Below are positions 1 through 8,424 of a stretch of 64,000 nucleotides of DNA, piece after piece. Numbering within the stretch: position 1 is the stretch's first letter; every line of letters starts with the position of its first letter. The notes under the pieces were generated by a model, which was not told where the DNA came from, did no database searches, and saw nothing but the letters and a program-made list of their open reading frames with translations. Source of the stretch: Bacillota bacterium (GTDB lineage: Bacteria > Bacillota > Clostridia > Lachnospirales > Lachnospiraceae); contig JAEZGK010000096.1 in assembly GCA_023437365.1 (NCBI GenBank), positions 1-64,000 on the forward strand, read 5' to 3'. Both the position numbers and the translations under genes were made by a program.

Positions 1-113
1 TCCCATAGCATAAGCTAGTAAGACCCCTGAGAGACTAACAGGTAGATAGGACAGAGGTGGAAGTGCGGTAACGTATGGAGCTGACTGTTACTAATAGGTC
101 GAGGGCTTGACCT
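1..113 (+). rRNA. 23S ribosomal RNA, 3' end only
   Basis: The first ~113 bases match the conserved 3' end of bacterial 23S rRNA, including GACTAACAGGTAGATAGG-like text and the closing run ACTAATAGGTCGAGGG followed by CTTGACC. The rest of the gene lies to the left of the window. The exact 3' end is estimated from the usual CTTGACC pairing end. No 5S rRNA gene is recognisable in the 180 bases that follow. Confidence 0.95.
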
Positions 114-178
114 AATATGGTTTGTTAAGTACTTTAAGTTTGGATAACATTTTCTTGTGTAGTGTAAAGTCAATACTA

Positions 179-212
179 AAACAGAAAAGCCTTGTTAGGA
201 TTTCTGTTTTTT
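179..212 (+). terminator. Intrinsic terminator after 23S rRNA
   Basis: The arms AAACAGAAA and TTTCTGTTT enclose a 13-base loop and run into a T tract. It lies about 65 bases after the 23S end and before tRNA-Asn. The rRNA transcript therefore probably ends here and the tRNAs are made separately. Confidence 0.75.
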
Positions 213-293
213 TCATTATTAAAAGTAAAATGAATCGCGTTCATAAACAGTTCATTTAATAAATGAATAAAGAGCAAGTCATTTGTCATGTAT

Positions 294-365
294 TCCTCGA
301 TAGCTCAATGGTAGAGCACACGGCTGTTAACCGTGGGGTTGTAGGTTCGAGCCCTACTCGGGGAG
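294..365 (+). tRNA. tRNA-Asn (GTT)
   Basis: Cloverleaf: the acceptor arms TCCTCGA and TCGGGGA pair with one T-G wobble. The anticodon loop CTGTTAA carries GTT, giving Asn. The T arm reads GTAGG TTCGAGC CCTAC. The discriminator base is G. CCA is not encoded. Confidence 0.95.
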
Positions 366-399
366 TTGTAATGAATAATCATTACTTATAATTGAATAC

Positions 400-470
400 G
401 GCGACATAGCCAAGCGGTAAGGCATGGGTCTGCAACACCCTGATCAGCAGTTCAAATCTGCTTGTCGCCT
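400..470 (+). tRNA. tRNA-Cys (GCA), copy 1
   Basis: The acceptor arms GGCGACA and TGTCGCC pair. The anticodon loop CTGCAAC carries GCA, giving Cys. The T stem is GCAG/CTGC. CCA is not encoded. A second copy at 8280-8350 shares the ten upstream bases ATTGAATACG and differs only by a compensatory pair change in the T stem. Confidence 0.95.
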
Positions 471-475
471 TAAGG

Positions 476-537
476 AAAGGAAAGGGCGTGTTTCAAAACT
501 AACATTTTTAGTTAGGATTGAAACACGTCCTTTCCTG
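476..537 (+). terminator. Terminator-like hairpin after tRNA-Cys copy 1
   Basis: A long imperfect stem pairs GGAAAGGGCGTGTTTCAA with TTGAAACACGTCCTTTCC around a ~25-base loop. It starts a few bases after the tRNA. Only a short T-rich run follows, so processing or weak termination are both possible. Confidence 0.6.
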
Positions 538-587
538 TTACTTCTAGGAAGATTTCAGAAATGATAGGAGAGTTCTGAATGATCTCA

Positions 588-785
588 TCAGCATCTTCCC
601 AATACAACAGGAGTTGATTTATAACCAACGCCCATCCGGTCTATACCCATATCTATCAACTCCAGAAAATGTTCTCTTGTCCGGATACCACCGGAACCTT
701 TTACCTTTACTTGCCCTTCTGCAGCTTCCATCATGATGCGTACAACATCGCTGGTCGCACCGACCTGTTCCGTATTTATCTTTAT
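588..785 (-). pseudogene. deoC (deoxyribose-phosphate aldolase) C-terminal remnant
   Basis: Read on the minus strand, this frame gives about 65 residues ending in a stop at 588-590. It contains VGATSDVVRIMMEAA, VKVKGSGGIRTREHF and MGIDRMGVGYKST, which match the C-terminal part of DeoC, including the catalytic-lysine-type V(K)xKGSGGIR segment. An in-frame TAA stands immediately upstream and nothing recognisable as the N-terminal two thirds of the ~220-residue enzyme is present. It is therefore a truncated relic with no start signal. The overlapping open frame at 619-822 is a shadow of this relic. Confidence 0.75.
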
Positions 786-997
786 TTAAACAGAAGTTTG
801 CTTGTTCTCCTGCAAAATTCAAAAAAGAACGAGCATATGCTCCGAATAGAATACCTGATAAGGCGTGAAGTGGCAGTATTCATGAGATAAAACATAACCT
901 TAGATTATATATAGCATTACTAACATATATTGGAGTTATATAAGATGGTATGCTACAATTCCTTCAGAATAAGAGAAACGAGAACAAGGAGGAAGGT

Positions 998-1759
998 ATG
1001 AATATTAAATGGAATGCACAGGGATATACGGATAACTTTAAGTTTGTTCACCAATACGGTGAGGAGGTATTGAATTTATTGGAGGTCAGGAAGGGCATGC
1101 GCATTCTTGATTTGGGATGTGGGAATGGTGTATTAACGAAAAGAATTGCCGAAATGGGTGCTGACATGATTGGAATGGACGCCTCAAAGAATATGTTGGA
1201 GATAGCCAGAGCCAATTATCCGGAGTTAACCTTTATTCAGGAGGATGCCACTACATTTACTTTAGACGAACCGGTGGACGCCATCTTTTCTAATGCGGTA
1301 TTCCACTGGATAGAGCAACAGGATGACTTACTTGAGAGGGTATCAAAGGCACTCAAGACGAATGCTTATCTGGTATGTGAATTTGGAGGCTACGGTAATA
1401 CAGAAGCGATCCATTCGGCACTGAGAGAGGCATTTGAAAGAAGAGGATTAGAGTACATTCATGGATTCTATTTCCCTACAATAGGAGAATATACACCTAT
1501 TCTTGAGCGACATCAGTTAAAAACAGTATACGCCAAGCTATTCAACCGAAAGACAGAGCTTGTGGGTGAAGAGGGAATGTTGGATTGGATTAATATGTTT
1601 GTAAAGCGACCTTTTCAAAACATAGAGCATGCATTGGCAGAGGAGATAAAAGAAGAAGCCGTAAATAATTTAAAGCCCTTGTTGTATGAAGCAGGGGTAT
1701 GGTATGCTGATTATGTTCGAATACGAATAAAAGCTCAGAAGGTCGAAGGAATAAGATAA
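998..1759 (+). CDS. Class I SAM-dependent methyltransferase (Tam-like)
   Basis: The 253-residue protein has SAM-binding motif I, ILDLGCGNG, near residue 36, an acidic motif II (GMDAS) and the post-I DATTF region. The layout resembles trans-aconitate 2-methyltransferase and related small-molecule methyltransferases: an N-terminal WNAxGY-F-xxYGxxVL segment and a C-terminal helical part. The substrate cannot be read from sequence. The start at 998 is chosen because AAGGAGGAAGG lies just upstream; the frame runs open 16 codons further but without a binding site. It stands alone between relics and is probably monocistronic. Confidence 0.85.
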   Translation: MNIKWNAQGYTDNFKFVHQYGEEVLNLLEVRKGMRILDLGCGNGVLTKRIAEMGADMIGMDASKNMLEIARANYPELTFIQEDATTFTLDEPVDAIFSNAVFHWIEQQDDLLERVSKALKTNAYLVCEFGGYGNTEAIHSALREAFERRGLEYIHGFYFPTIGEYTPILERHQLKTVYAKLFNRKTELVGEEGMLDWINMFVKRPFQNIEHALAEEIKEEAVNNLKPLLYEAGVWYADYVRIRIKAQKVEGIR

Positions 1760-1854
1760 CGTTCGCACAGAAAGCAAGTTCTATCAATGAGCAATCAAAT
1801 AAACTCTTATCCGAAATTTTGATAAGATTAAATATAACATATTATGACGAGAGG

Positions 1855-2174
1855 ATGAGTGATATGGTCCGAAGAAAGAGAGTAATTATAATTCTGGTAC
1901 TATGCGCAGTACTTATTATTGGATTGGGAGCAGTCAGAATTAATACACGAACTCCGATTGGAGCATTCGCTATGAATGCCTACTGCATGGACATATCATT
2001 TCTGCTTTCTTTTTACAAGCAGAGGAAATCAATACGGATATTGATGGAGAGATCAGGGTTTATAAAATAACATCATTTATACCATATGAAAGACCAACGG
2101 ATACACACCTAGACCAATGGAATGTGATAAAAAATAAGAGTGGCACATACTCAGCTGCCTACGGAGTCGGCTGA
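1855..2174 (+). pseudogene. Frameshifted small membrane protein
   Basis: From ATG 1855 (preceded by GACGAGAGG) the frame encodes MSDMVRRKR and then a strongly hydrophobic segment, VIIILVLCAVLIIGLGAV: an N-terminal signal or anchor. Around 2000-2020 the coding signal moves to another frame that reads EEINTDIDGEIRVYKITSF and onward to a TGA at 2172. The simplest reading is one frameshift in a ~105-residue anchored protein. No family is recognised. A sequencing error or two short genes are alternatives. Confidence 0.45.
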
Positions 2175-2382
2175 TCAGTCACTTGAGGTATAATGAAAGA
2201 AAGTTAAGTTTATCAATCAATTGAACTGGTAATAGGTGGGGAGAAACTGAATGGAATACGGGATAATTCTGTATCTTTATATTAATAACTATGCTATGAT
2301 GAAAGGGATATAAATGTTAAACAAAATGAGGAGAATCCTCCTTTATAAATATTCCAAATTAATAATATGAAGGAGGCTTCTT

Positions 2383-2634
2383 ATGGTTAAATTGAATGAG
2401 GAACTAATTGCTATTATAACTAAATTTGCGGAGTCGGGATGGGATGTCATCGATGCTCCCTCTACCGCATGGTTAACCTCCAATCAAAACGGAATGGTAT
2501 CAGAGAATAATACGAAGGATCTAATCTCTGCGGTAGAGCAAGCGGATCGGGAATGCGGAAGCTGCGGCTGTGAATTGGATCCCCTCTATAAGAGGGCACT
2601 GATATTATTGAGAGGTATGTCATGGGATGTTTGA
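2383..2634 (+). CDS. Small hypothetical protein upstream of HIT gene
   Basis: This 83-residue protein has a strong AAGGAGG site before ATG 2383. It contains CGSCGC near residues 58-63, suggestive of a metal or disulfide site, in an otherwise mixed, probably helical protein. No family is recognised. Its last 13 bases overlap the start of the HIT-family gene in another frame, so the two are probably translationally coupled. A small hairpin (GAGGA gaa TCCTC) sits about 35 bases before the start and might affect expression. Confidence 0.65.
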   Translation: MVKLNEELIAIITKFAESGWDVIDAPSTAWLTSNQNGMVSENNTKDLISAVEQADRECGSCGCELDPLYKRALILLRGMSWDV

Positions 2635-3077
2635 TTTGTGATCGGATAGATATGATTAAGAAGGGGACGAATCCTTATTTTGTTACAGAACTTGAGACCG
2701 GTTATGTAGTAATTGGTGATCACCAGCATTTTAAAGGGTACACTCTGTTTCTGTGTAAAGAGCATGTAACCGAGCTGCATTTTCTGCCGAATGATTATAA
2801 ACTGCTGCATCTGAAGGAAATGTCACTGGTTAGCGAGGCAGTATATCATGTATTCAAACCTGAGAAATTAAACATTGAATCTTTGGGTAACGGAGATTCA
2901 CACCTGCATTGGCATCTGTTTCCCAGAGTAACCGGAGACACTCCTACGAAGGGACCGGTATGGTTGTTGCCCTTCGAGGAGCTGTTTGGCGAAGCAAATC
3001 GCCCGAAAGCAGAAGAACTGGAGCGCATGAAACACGACTTGAGGACCGAAATCGACAGATTACTACAGAGCCAATAA
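2622..3077 (+). CDS. HIT-family nucleotide hydrolase/transferase
   Basis: The 151-residue protein carries the histidine triad at H94-L-H96-W-H98 (DSHLHWHLFPR), the defining motif of this nucleotide-binding superfamily, whose central histidine is adenylylated during catalysis. The N terminus CLICDRI resembles the CxxC zinc element common in bacterial HIT proteins. The natural substrate is unknown; members hydrolyse AMP-lysine, Ap4A or similar nucleotides in the cytoplasm. It overlaps the preceding small gene by 13 bases. Confidence 0.9.
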   Translation: MGCLICDRIDMIKKGTNPYFVTELETGYVVIGDHQHFKGYTLFLCKEHVTELHFLPNDYKLLHLKEMSLVSEAVYHVFKPEKLNIESLGNGDSHLHWHLFPRVTGDTPTKGPVWLLPFEELFGEANRPKAEELERMKHDLRTEIDRLLQSQ

Positions 3078-3202
3078 CAGTTATATTGACCACACCAGCC
3101 TGTGTGCACTCTGTAGTTGCGAAAGAGAACGTCGAGGTTGGTAGAAGCGGAAAGAAAATACTGATATCCTATTGATATCTCAATAGGAAAGGGGTAACAG
3201 CC

Positions 3203-3817
3203 ATGAAGTTATCTGACAAGATTCAATACTTAAGGAATCAGCACGGAATGTCGCAGGAGACTCTGGCAGAGCATTGCTCGGTCAGCAGACAGTCAATCTC
3301 CAAATGGGAAATGGATATTTCTCTGCCTGAGACGGAGAAGCTGTTGGTAATTAGCAGGTTGTTCGGTGTCTCAGTTGATGTCCTGCTCAAGGATGAGTTG
3401 ACTGTGAATGGAGTCAAGGAGGTAAAATCCTGCGGTAAAGCATTAACAGCTGATGAGGAAGGCATATATGAAGGCTTGCTGATTAAGGAAAGTATCGAGA
3501 ATGAGGATATCCTGGACTGCCTTCAGGTGAATAAGGTAGAATTGTGGAAGACGGAAAATACTCCCCGTTATTGGACGGCAATCACATTTTCCTCCAATAC
3601 GGTGGATTTACCGGAACGATTCTCCAAGGTGATGATCGGTAGTGACAGCGGGGGTATTAACTGGTATGTGGACTTTAAGAGGAATAATGTGAAATATATC
3701 GTGTTTCGAGGACTAATTCTGAGATATACCATCGGAAATGCAGAAGAAAAAGAACAGGTTATCGATCAATGTAAAAGGAAAGGTATTCCTGACCATCAAA
3801 TAGATTGGTCGGAATAA
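3203..3817 (+). CDS. XRE-family transcriptional regulator
   Basis: The 204-residue protein has an N-terminal Cro/C1-type helix-turn-helix (residues ~4-60, with MSQETLAEHCSVSRQSISKWE as the recognition region). The C-terminal domain has no recognised motif. The start follows AAAGGGG at a normal distance. It lies alone on the plus strand, convergent with the MATE gene across a shared terminator, so the target is not evident from context. Confidence 0.85.
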   Translation: MKLSDKIQYLRNQHGMSQETLAEHCSVSRQSISKWEMDISLPETEKLLVISRLFGVSVDVLLKDELTVNGVKEVKSCGKALTADEEGIYEGLLIKESIENEDILDCLQVNKVELWKTENTPRYWTAITFSSNTVDLPERFSKVMIGSDSGGINWYVDFKRNNVKYIVFRGLILRYTIGNAEEKEQVIDQCKRKGIPDHQIDWSE

Positions 3818-3824
3818 AATTAAG

Positions 3825-3892
3825 AAAGAACCCAAAGCCAGAAGTATAGTGTACTCCTTAACACACTAATATTCTCTCTTAGGGTTCTTTTA
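3825..3892. terminator. Bidirectional terminator between XRE and MATE genes
   Basis: The arms AAGAACCC and GGGTTCTT flank an inner stem, AGTGT/ACACT. The hairpin is followed by T-rich sequence to the right and by an A-rich run to the left, so it can serve the two convergent genes. Confidence 0.7.
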
Positions 3893-3916
3893 TGATATCT
3901 TGAAAAAACCTAATTA

Positions 3917-5308
3917 TTAATCCTCTGCTTGTAAATCTCTACCTCTATGTAATGAAAAGAAAGGCATCGAATTGAATATTTCCCCTTTATAGAATCGAAG
4001 CATATTCAATATAGCTCTGAGCAGCTCATCTAAGAAGAGGGTCAGATAGATTGCAAACGCACCCAGCCCAAATCCGTAAATGAGACTGTAACCTGCTATT
4101 ACAACAAAGACGGATCCGATAATCTGCGTATACAGCATCCATTTCACATCACCATTTGCTCTATTGCCGCTGCCTACCACGACATTTAGCGATTTCGGGA
4201 ACATGGTAATTCCTCTCATCAACAGATATAAGACTGACATATTAATCAAATTCTGATCATTCGTAAATATGGACAGGATGGGCTTAGGAAAAACAGCAAA
4301 TATGATACAGAATAGTAGCACAAAGAGCATGGTATAACGGATGGAGCTTGTCATGATGCTTTTGGCGTCTTGCTTCTTCCCGGCTCCTATGCTGTTGCCG
4401 ATTAAGGTAAGCGTAGCTTTGGCGATCCCGTTGAAAATCATATAAACAAATATCTCAATGGCATAGGTTAAGGTAAAGACCGCAACCACTTTGACCCCCT
4501 GTTGATTCAACAGACTGACTAAGATCAGATTACTGATATTCCATAATAAATATTCGGTGCCGGTCGGAAGCCCAAGCTTAATGATTTTGCTGTATAAATC
4601 CCAGCGAAACTGGAGGATTTTACGGAGCTTCATATTCGGCGAGAGCTCCTTAGATACGACAAAATATATTATTAGGATCAGAGCGCCGGTTATATTGGCA
4701 ATCGCTGTTGCTAAAGCGGCACCATAGACATACATGGGCGGAAAACCTAATTTACCGAAGATAAAAACCCAGGCCAGCAGAATATTTAACAATACCTTTA
4801 CTAAGCCCACGTACATAATCGGTTTGGTTTTACCCATGCCTTGAAGTGTAGCCTGAAGGGATATATCGACACCAAACAGGATGAGGAAGGAGGATAGTGT
4901 CCGAATATAATCATTGCAATACGGAACAAGTGTGTCACTCACATTCATCCAGGAGAAGATGATATCGGGAAATGCAAGCCAGATCATATATAGAGATAAC
5001 GAGAGCATCAGGTTAAAAGCAATCGTTGCATTGACGCTTTCGTGGATATCCTTTTGCTTTCCGGCGCCGAATTTCCGGGCAACAATGATAGTCAGACCGG
5101 TACAGATCGCAGTAAGGGCATCCACAGAGGTGAAGAAGGGCAGCTGTGCAACACCGACAGCAGACAGATAGTTCGTATTGATCTTTCCAAGAAAAGCTTT
5201 ATCTACGACTGCCTGTAACTGAAAAACAAGACCTTGGATAATAATGGGCAAAGCCATACTCATAATCATAGTAAAATGATTGGATTGCCTTTTTATAATA
5301 TGATTCAT
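3917..5308 (-). CDS. MATE-family multidrug/metabolite efflux transporter
   Basis: The 463-residue integral membrane protein has about 12 hydrophobic segments in two related halves. It has the MATE-type opening IIKRQSNHFTMIMSMALPII, GLVFQLQAVVDKAFLGK, and the DISLQATLQGMGKTKP segment between the halves. Family members export cationic drugs or metabolites using Na+ or H+ gradients. The start at 5308 follows GGGAGGA on the minus strand; a frame 13 codons longer lacks a binding site. It is divergent from the AraC regulator at 5485, which is a plausible controller. Substrate is unknown. Confidence 0.9.
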   Translation of the reverse strand: MNHIIKRQSNHFTMIMSMALPIIIQGLVFQLQAVVDKAFLGKINTNYLSAVGVAQLPFFTSVDALTAICTGLTIIVARKFGAGKQKDIHESVNATIAFNLMLSLSLYMIWLAFPDIIFSWMNVSDTLVPYCNDYIRTLSSFLILFGVDISLQATLQGMGKTKPIMYVGLVKVLLNILLAWVFIFGKLGFPPMYVYGAALATAIANITGALILIIYFVVSKELSPNMKLRKILQFRWDLYSKIIKLGLPTGTEYLLWNISNLILVSLLNQQGVKVVAVFTLTYAIEIFVYMIFNGIAKATLTLIGNSIGAGKKQDAKSIMTSSIRYTMLFVLLFCIIFAVFPKPILSIFTNDQNLINMSVLYLLMRGITMFPKSLNVVVGSGNRANGDVKWMLYTQIIGSVFVVIAGYSLIYGFGLGAFAIYLTLFLDELLRAILNMLRFYKGEIFNSMPFFSLHRGRDLQAED

Positions 5309-5484
5309 TTGATCATCCTCCCAAAAACAAATTATTGATTGCTTCAAATTCTAATATAAAAAATCATGACAGACAATAAACAATCTTATTTAATATATCA
5401 AAATCTTATGATAAAATATAATTAGTCCATTGAGCAGTCCAGGAAAAACTACATTTGTGATGCGATCACAGGTTGGAGGTTGTT

Positions 5485-6396
5485 ATGAGTAACGATATAG
5501 AATATGAAAATCTTCCGATGTCACGAGTAAACCCGGGAGTGATATATGCGCAGGTCTTCAACGGAAGCGTAGGCTATGCAAAGGGAGAAGCACTTCCTGC
5601 AAGACGGGTAAGGGATTATGAGTTGGAGTATTATCTGGATAGTGAAGGCAGTATGTATATCGATGAGAAATTGATTCCTATCCATAAGGGCGATATTGTA
5701 TTTCGCAGACCCGGACAATTTACCCAGGGAATTATGCCATACTCCTGCTATTTTATTTCCTTTGATATGGCGGGTACGCTCCCAGTCTATAAAAACTGGT
5801 ACAATTCCTGCATCTGTGAACGGATAGAAGCGAAATACCAGACGTATTATAACAATTCAATTCTTGACAATATTCCGACGGTATTCCATATCAGGAGTGA
5901 GGATAAATACTATACCTTATTCGATATGGTGTTTCAAGCGTATCTTAATCCCTTACCGGGAAGCGAATTGCTGATGAAATCCTGTATTCTGAATATACTT
6001 TATCTTCTTTATCAGGATTCCTGCAATCCTGTGCACACGATGCAGCTGTCTCCCTACGGTAAGGTCATTCATAAAACCTTGGATTATATCAATGACAATA
6101 TGAATCAGAAGCTTTCCCTGAAGCAGCTTTCGGATATCGCCGGGTTAAGCCCTAACTACTTTCATAAGGTATTTACCGAAGTCATGAAGATCACACCAAA
6201 TGATTACATCACCACAGTCAGGCTGAATAAGGCGAAGGATTTATTGTTGAGAACCAACCTGCAGATCTATAATATTGCCGATCAGTGCGGCTTTAATAAC
6301 GTGTCCTACTTCAGCTTTTTGTTCAAGAAGTCCTTCCAGCTCACACCAATTGACTTCAGAAACAAACACAGCTATGCCAGTTATGGGATGGATTAA
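5485..6396 (+). CDS. AraC-family transcriptional regulator
   Basis: The 303-residue protein has an N-terminal cupin-like sensing domain (residues ~1-190) and a C-terminal pair of helix-turn-helices with LSLKQLSDIAGLSPNYFHKV and IADQCGFNNVSYFSFLFKK. This is the AraC/XylS layout. ATG 5485 is chosen because GGAGGT lies 5 bases before; an in-frame TTG at 5473 is less likely. It is divergent from the MATE transporter and runs 32 bases ahead of a MerR gene. Confidence 0.88.
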   Translation: MSNDIEYENLPMSRVNPGVIYAQVFNGSVGYAKGEALPARRVRDYELEYYLDSEGSMYIDEKLIPIHKGDIVFRRPGQFTQGIMPYSCYFISFDMAGTLPVYKNWYNSCICERIEAKYQTYYNNSILDNIPTVFHIRSEDKYYTLFDMVFQAYLNPLPGSELLMKSCILNILYLLYQDSCNPVHTMQLSPYGKVIHKTLDYINDNMNQKLSLKQLSDIAGLSPNYFHKVFTEVMKITPNDYITTVRLNKAKDLLLRTNLQIYNIADQCGFNNVSYFSFLFKKSFQLTPIDFRNKHSYASYGMD

Positions 6397-6428
6397 AGGT
6401 CATGTACTCGCGAGAGGAGAAAATAGGA

Positions 6429-7235
6429 ATGAAAGAAAATAATGCGGAAGGCTACTCCGGCTTTACAATCGGTGAGGTCGTCAGATTAACCGGAGTCACG
6501 AAGGATAAGATACGCTATTATGAGGAAAAGGGGCTGCTCCGGCCAGATCAGTCGCGAGATAACAGATACCGCTATTACTCTGAGCAGGATATGGATAAGA
6601 TTCTGGCAATTGAATTTTATCGTTCGATTGATCTGGGAATTCCGGAGATGGAGAAAATACTTTATAAAAGTGACATGGAAGAGATCTGCGGTATCATTTC
6701 AGATAAGAGAAAGTCAATTGAGGATGAAATCACAAGACTTGAGAAAATCAAAAATAATCTACAAAACCTCGAAGAGGCTTGTATAGAAATCAGGCACAGA
6801 CTATGGGAGATTACGATCAAGCCGATGCCGCCTTTTCGTATTCTGGGTGAGCTAGAAGATTACAGGTCCTATGAGGAATATGCTAAGCTGCATACTGTAC
6901 AGGCTGCACAGCTGCCTGTATTTCGTAAGATGAAGAGGCATATCGTATTTTCCGAGAAGGGGTTGATATCCAATAAGATGGTGCTTACAGAGGAGGTACC
7001 GGATGGCGCAGGGGACAATGTCATAAAGCATGACACCTGCATTCATATGCTTCTGGTGGACGGACCAGAAGCAGGCAATATTATCGTAGAGACCTATGAG
7101 AAAGTAAGAGAGTGGTGTGAGACTAACGGCTGGAGGCAGCCCGGAGAAACCTACATCGGTATGCTTCTGATTTCGGAGAAGGCAGGACAAATTCGTTCTT
7201 ATCTGGAGCTTTACGCACCTGTAGTCCCGCTTTAA
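6429..7235 (+). CDS. MerR-family regulator with effector-binding domain
   Basis: The 268-residue protein begins with a MerR winged helix (FTIGEVVRLTGVTKDKIRYY, then GLLRPD), followed by a coiled-coil dimerisation helix and a ~150-residue C-terminal part like the small-molecule-binding domains of BmrR/TipA relatives. ATG 6429 is preferred, with AGGAG nine bases upstream; an ATG at 6402 has a poor site. A MerR-type promoter with a 19-bp spacer lies just downstream, before the CPBP protease gene, suggesting that gene is its target. Confidence 0.88.
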   Translation: MKENNAEGYSGFTIGEVVRLTGVTKDKIRYYEEKGLLRPDQSRDNRYRYYSEQDMDKILAIEFYRSIDLGIPEMEKILYKSDMEEICGIISDKRKSIEDEITRLEKIKNNLQNLEEACIEIRHRLWEITIKPMPPFRILGELEDYRSYEEYAKLHTVQAAQLPVFRKMKRHIVFSEKGLISNKMVLTEEVPDGAGDNVIKHDTCIHMLLVDGPEAGNIIVETYEKVREWCETNGWRQPGETYIGMLLISEKAGQIRSYLELYAPVVPL

Positions 7236-7311
7236 GATAGGTGATAGAATCTGGTAAGCAATCAGATAAGAAGTTTATTCAAAAATCTAATCAGAAATTT
7301 GCTAAGGGGTA

Positions 7312-7342
7312 TTGACATTGGGGTTACCCCCTGGTTTAAGCT
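7312..7342 (+). promoter_or_regulatory. MerR-type promoter with 19-bp spacer and dyad
   Basis: TTGACA (7312-7317) and a weak -10 TAAGCT (7337-7342) are 19 bp apart. The spacer carries the dyad GGGGTTACCCC. Over-long spacers with a central dyad are the hallmark of promoters activated by MerR-family twisting. The site lies between the MerR gene and the CPBP gene and could drive the latter. Confidence 0.65.
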
Positions 7343-7395
7343 TCTCTTTGTGAAAGGATGAAGAAAGAATAGTGCTTTCACAGAAGGAGGCTTTT

Positions 7396-8199
7396 ATGAA
7401 TAACAGGTATAAACGCTATATATTATTTACGTATCTTATTTTTTGGGTGTTCATCGGAATGACAGGCTTTGTACTAATGAAAATATCAGATCACAGTTGG
7501 GTGAAAGCATTGATGGTTATGCTTTGCTCCTGGACTCCAACCTTTGTACTTCTGGTGATGCATCGTAAGCTGATGCCGGAAAAGACCAGAAAGGACTTCT
7601 TCCGGGGATTATTTCATGCAAAAATCAATTACAGGCTTCTGCTGTCGGCAACAGGGATACAGCTGGCGATTTTTATCATTGCAGTAGCATTGGTATCGCA
7701 TAAACAGAATATCTCCTTCATTAGCCTGATTAATACCTCCGCCGCCTCTTGGCTAATCGCGTTCTTCGTAAATCTGATGCAAGGTGCAACCGGTGAAGAG
7801 GCAGGTTGGAGAGGTTATCTGCAGCCTATCATGGAAGAAAAATATGGTCTTTACAAAGGCTGTATGATGATTGGGATCATTCAAGGCTTCTGGCATCTGC
7901 CTCTCTGGTTTACTACGGGGTATACCGGTAGGACGCTGGCTTTATATGTTGGCTGCTTTTTGCTGAGTATTGTCTCCTTTGCGATCCTGTCAGGTGTACT
8001 GTATCATACCAACAGAAATGCGGTCCTTCCGATCTGGCTTCACTTTATGTTTAACCTGACGGTTAGCGGTATTTATGTTGGAAACATCATGGATCTGTTC
8101 CCGCTTATATCAATCGGGTATCTTATTATTGGGATAGCTTTAGGTATCTGGTATTTGGCATATAATAAGACAGATATTGTCACAAATAAGATAATATGA
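7396..8199 (+). CDS. CPBP-family intramembrane metalloprotease
   Basis: The 267-residue protein has about eight membrane segments and all the CPBP (CAAX protease and bacteriocin-processing, Abi) signatures: E134-E135-AGW-R139, FWH167LPLW and HFMFNLT near residue 220. In bacteria the family contributes to bacteriocin self-immunity, peptide processing or sigma-factor signalling; the substrate here is unknown. The start follows AAGGAGG. The MerR-type promoter at 7312 suggests ligand-controlled expression. Confidence 0.9.
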   Translation: MNNRYKRYILFTYLIFWVFIGMTGFVLMKISDHSWVKALMVMLCSWTPTFVLLVMHRKLMPEKTRKDFFRGLFHAKINYRLLLSATGIQLAIFIIAVALVSHKQNISFISLINTSAASWLIAFFVNLMQGATGEEAGWRGYLQPIMEEKYGLYKGCMMIGIIQGFWHLPLWFTTGYTGRTLALYVGCFLLSIVSFAILSGVLYHTNRNAVLPIWLHFMFNLTVSGIYVGNIMDLFPLISIGYLIIGIALGIWYLAYNKTDIVTNKII

Positions 8200-8224
8200 T
8201 ATCAGAAAAATACCGAGTTTGCTA

Positions 8225-8253
8225 TTGACGTATTTCAGTCGGATTGTTATAAT
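8225..8253 (+). promoter_or_regulatory. Promoter of tRNA-Cys copy 2
   Basis: TTGACG and TATAAT are separated by exactly 17 bp, and the tRNA begins 27 bases after the -10. This is a near-consensus sigma-A promoter. Confidence 0.75.
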
Positions 8254-8279
8254 AAAGTCACTGTTTCGTAATTGAATAC

Positions 8280-8350
8280 GGCGACATAGCCAAGCGGTAA
8301 GGCATGGGTCTGCAACACCCTGATCACCAGTTCAAATCTGGTTGTCGCCT
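8280..8350 (+). tRNA. tRNA-Cys (GCA), copy 2
   Basis: The gene is identical to the copy at 400-470 except for a compensatory double change in the T stem (GCAG/CTGC there, CCAG/CTGG here). The anticodon is GCA. The ten bases upstream (ATTGAATACG) are also shared. CCA is not encoded. Confidence 0.95.
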
Positions 8351-8351
8351 T

Positions 8352-8396
8352 AAAAAAGAGAAGATGCATCACGTGAGTGATACATCTTCTCTTTTT
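8352..8396 (+). terminator. Terminator after tRNA-Cys copy 2
   Basis: AGAGAAGATG-ATCA pairs with TGAT-CATCTTCTCT around CGTG, with one mismatch bulge, followed by TTTTTCTTT. Confidence 0.85.
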
Positions 8397-8424
8397 CTTT
8401 AGGAAGACTTCAGATTTGAACCGG

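Noticed and set aside
619..822. Open frame on the minus strand after tRNA-Cys
   Set aside because: It is a shifted frame of the deoC relic; the relic frame gives recognisable DeoC motifs and this one does not.
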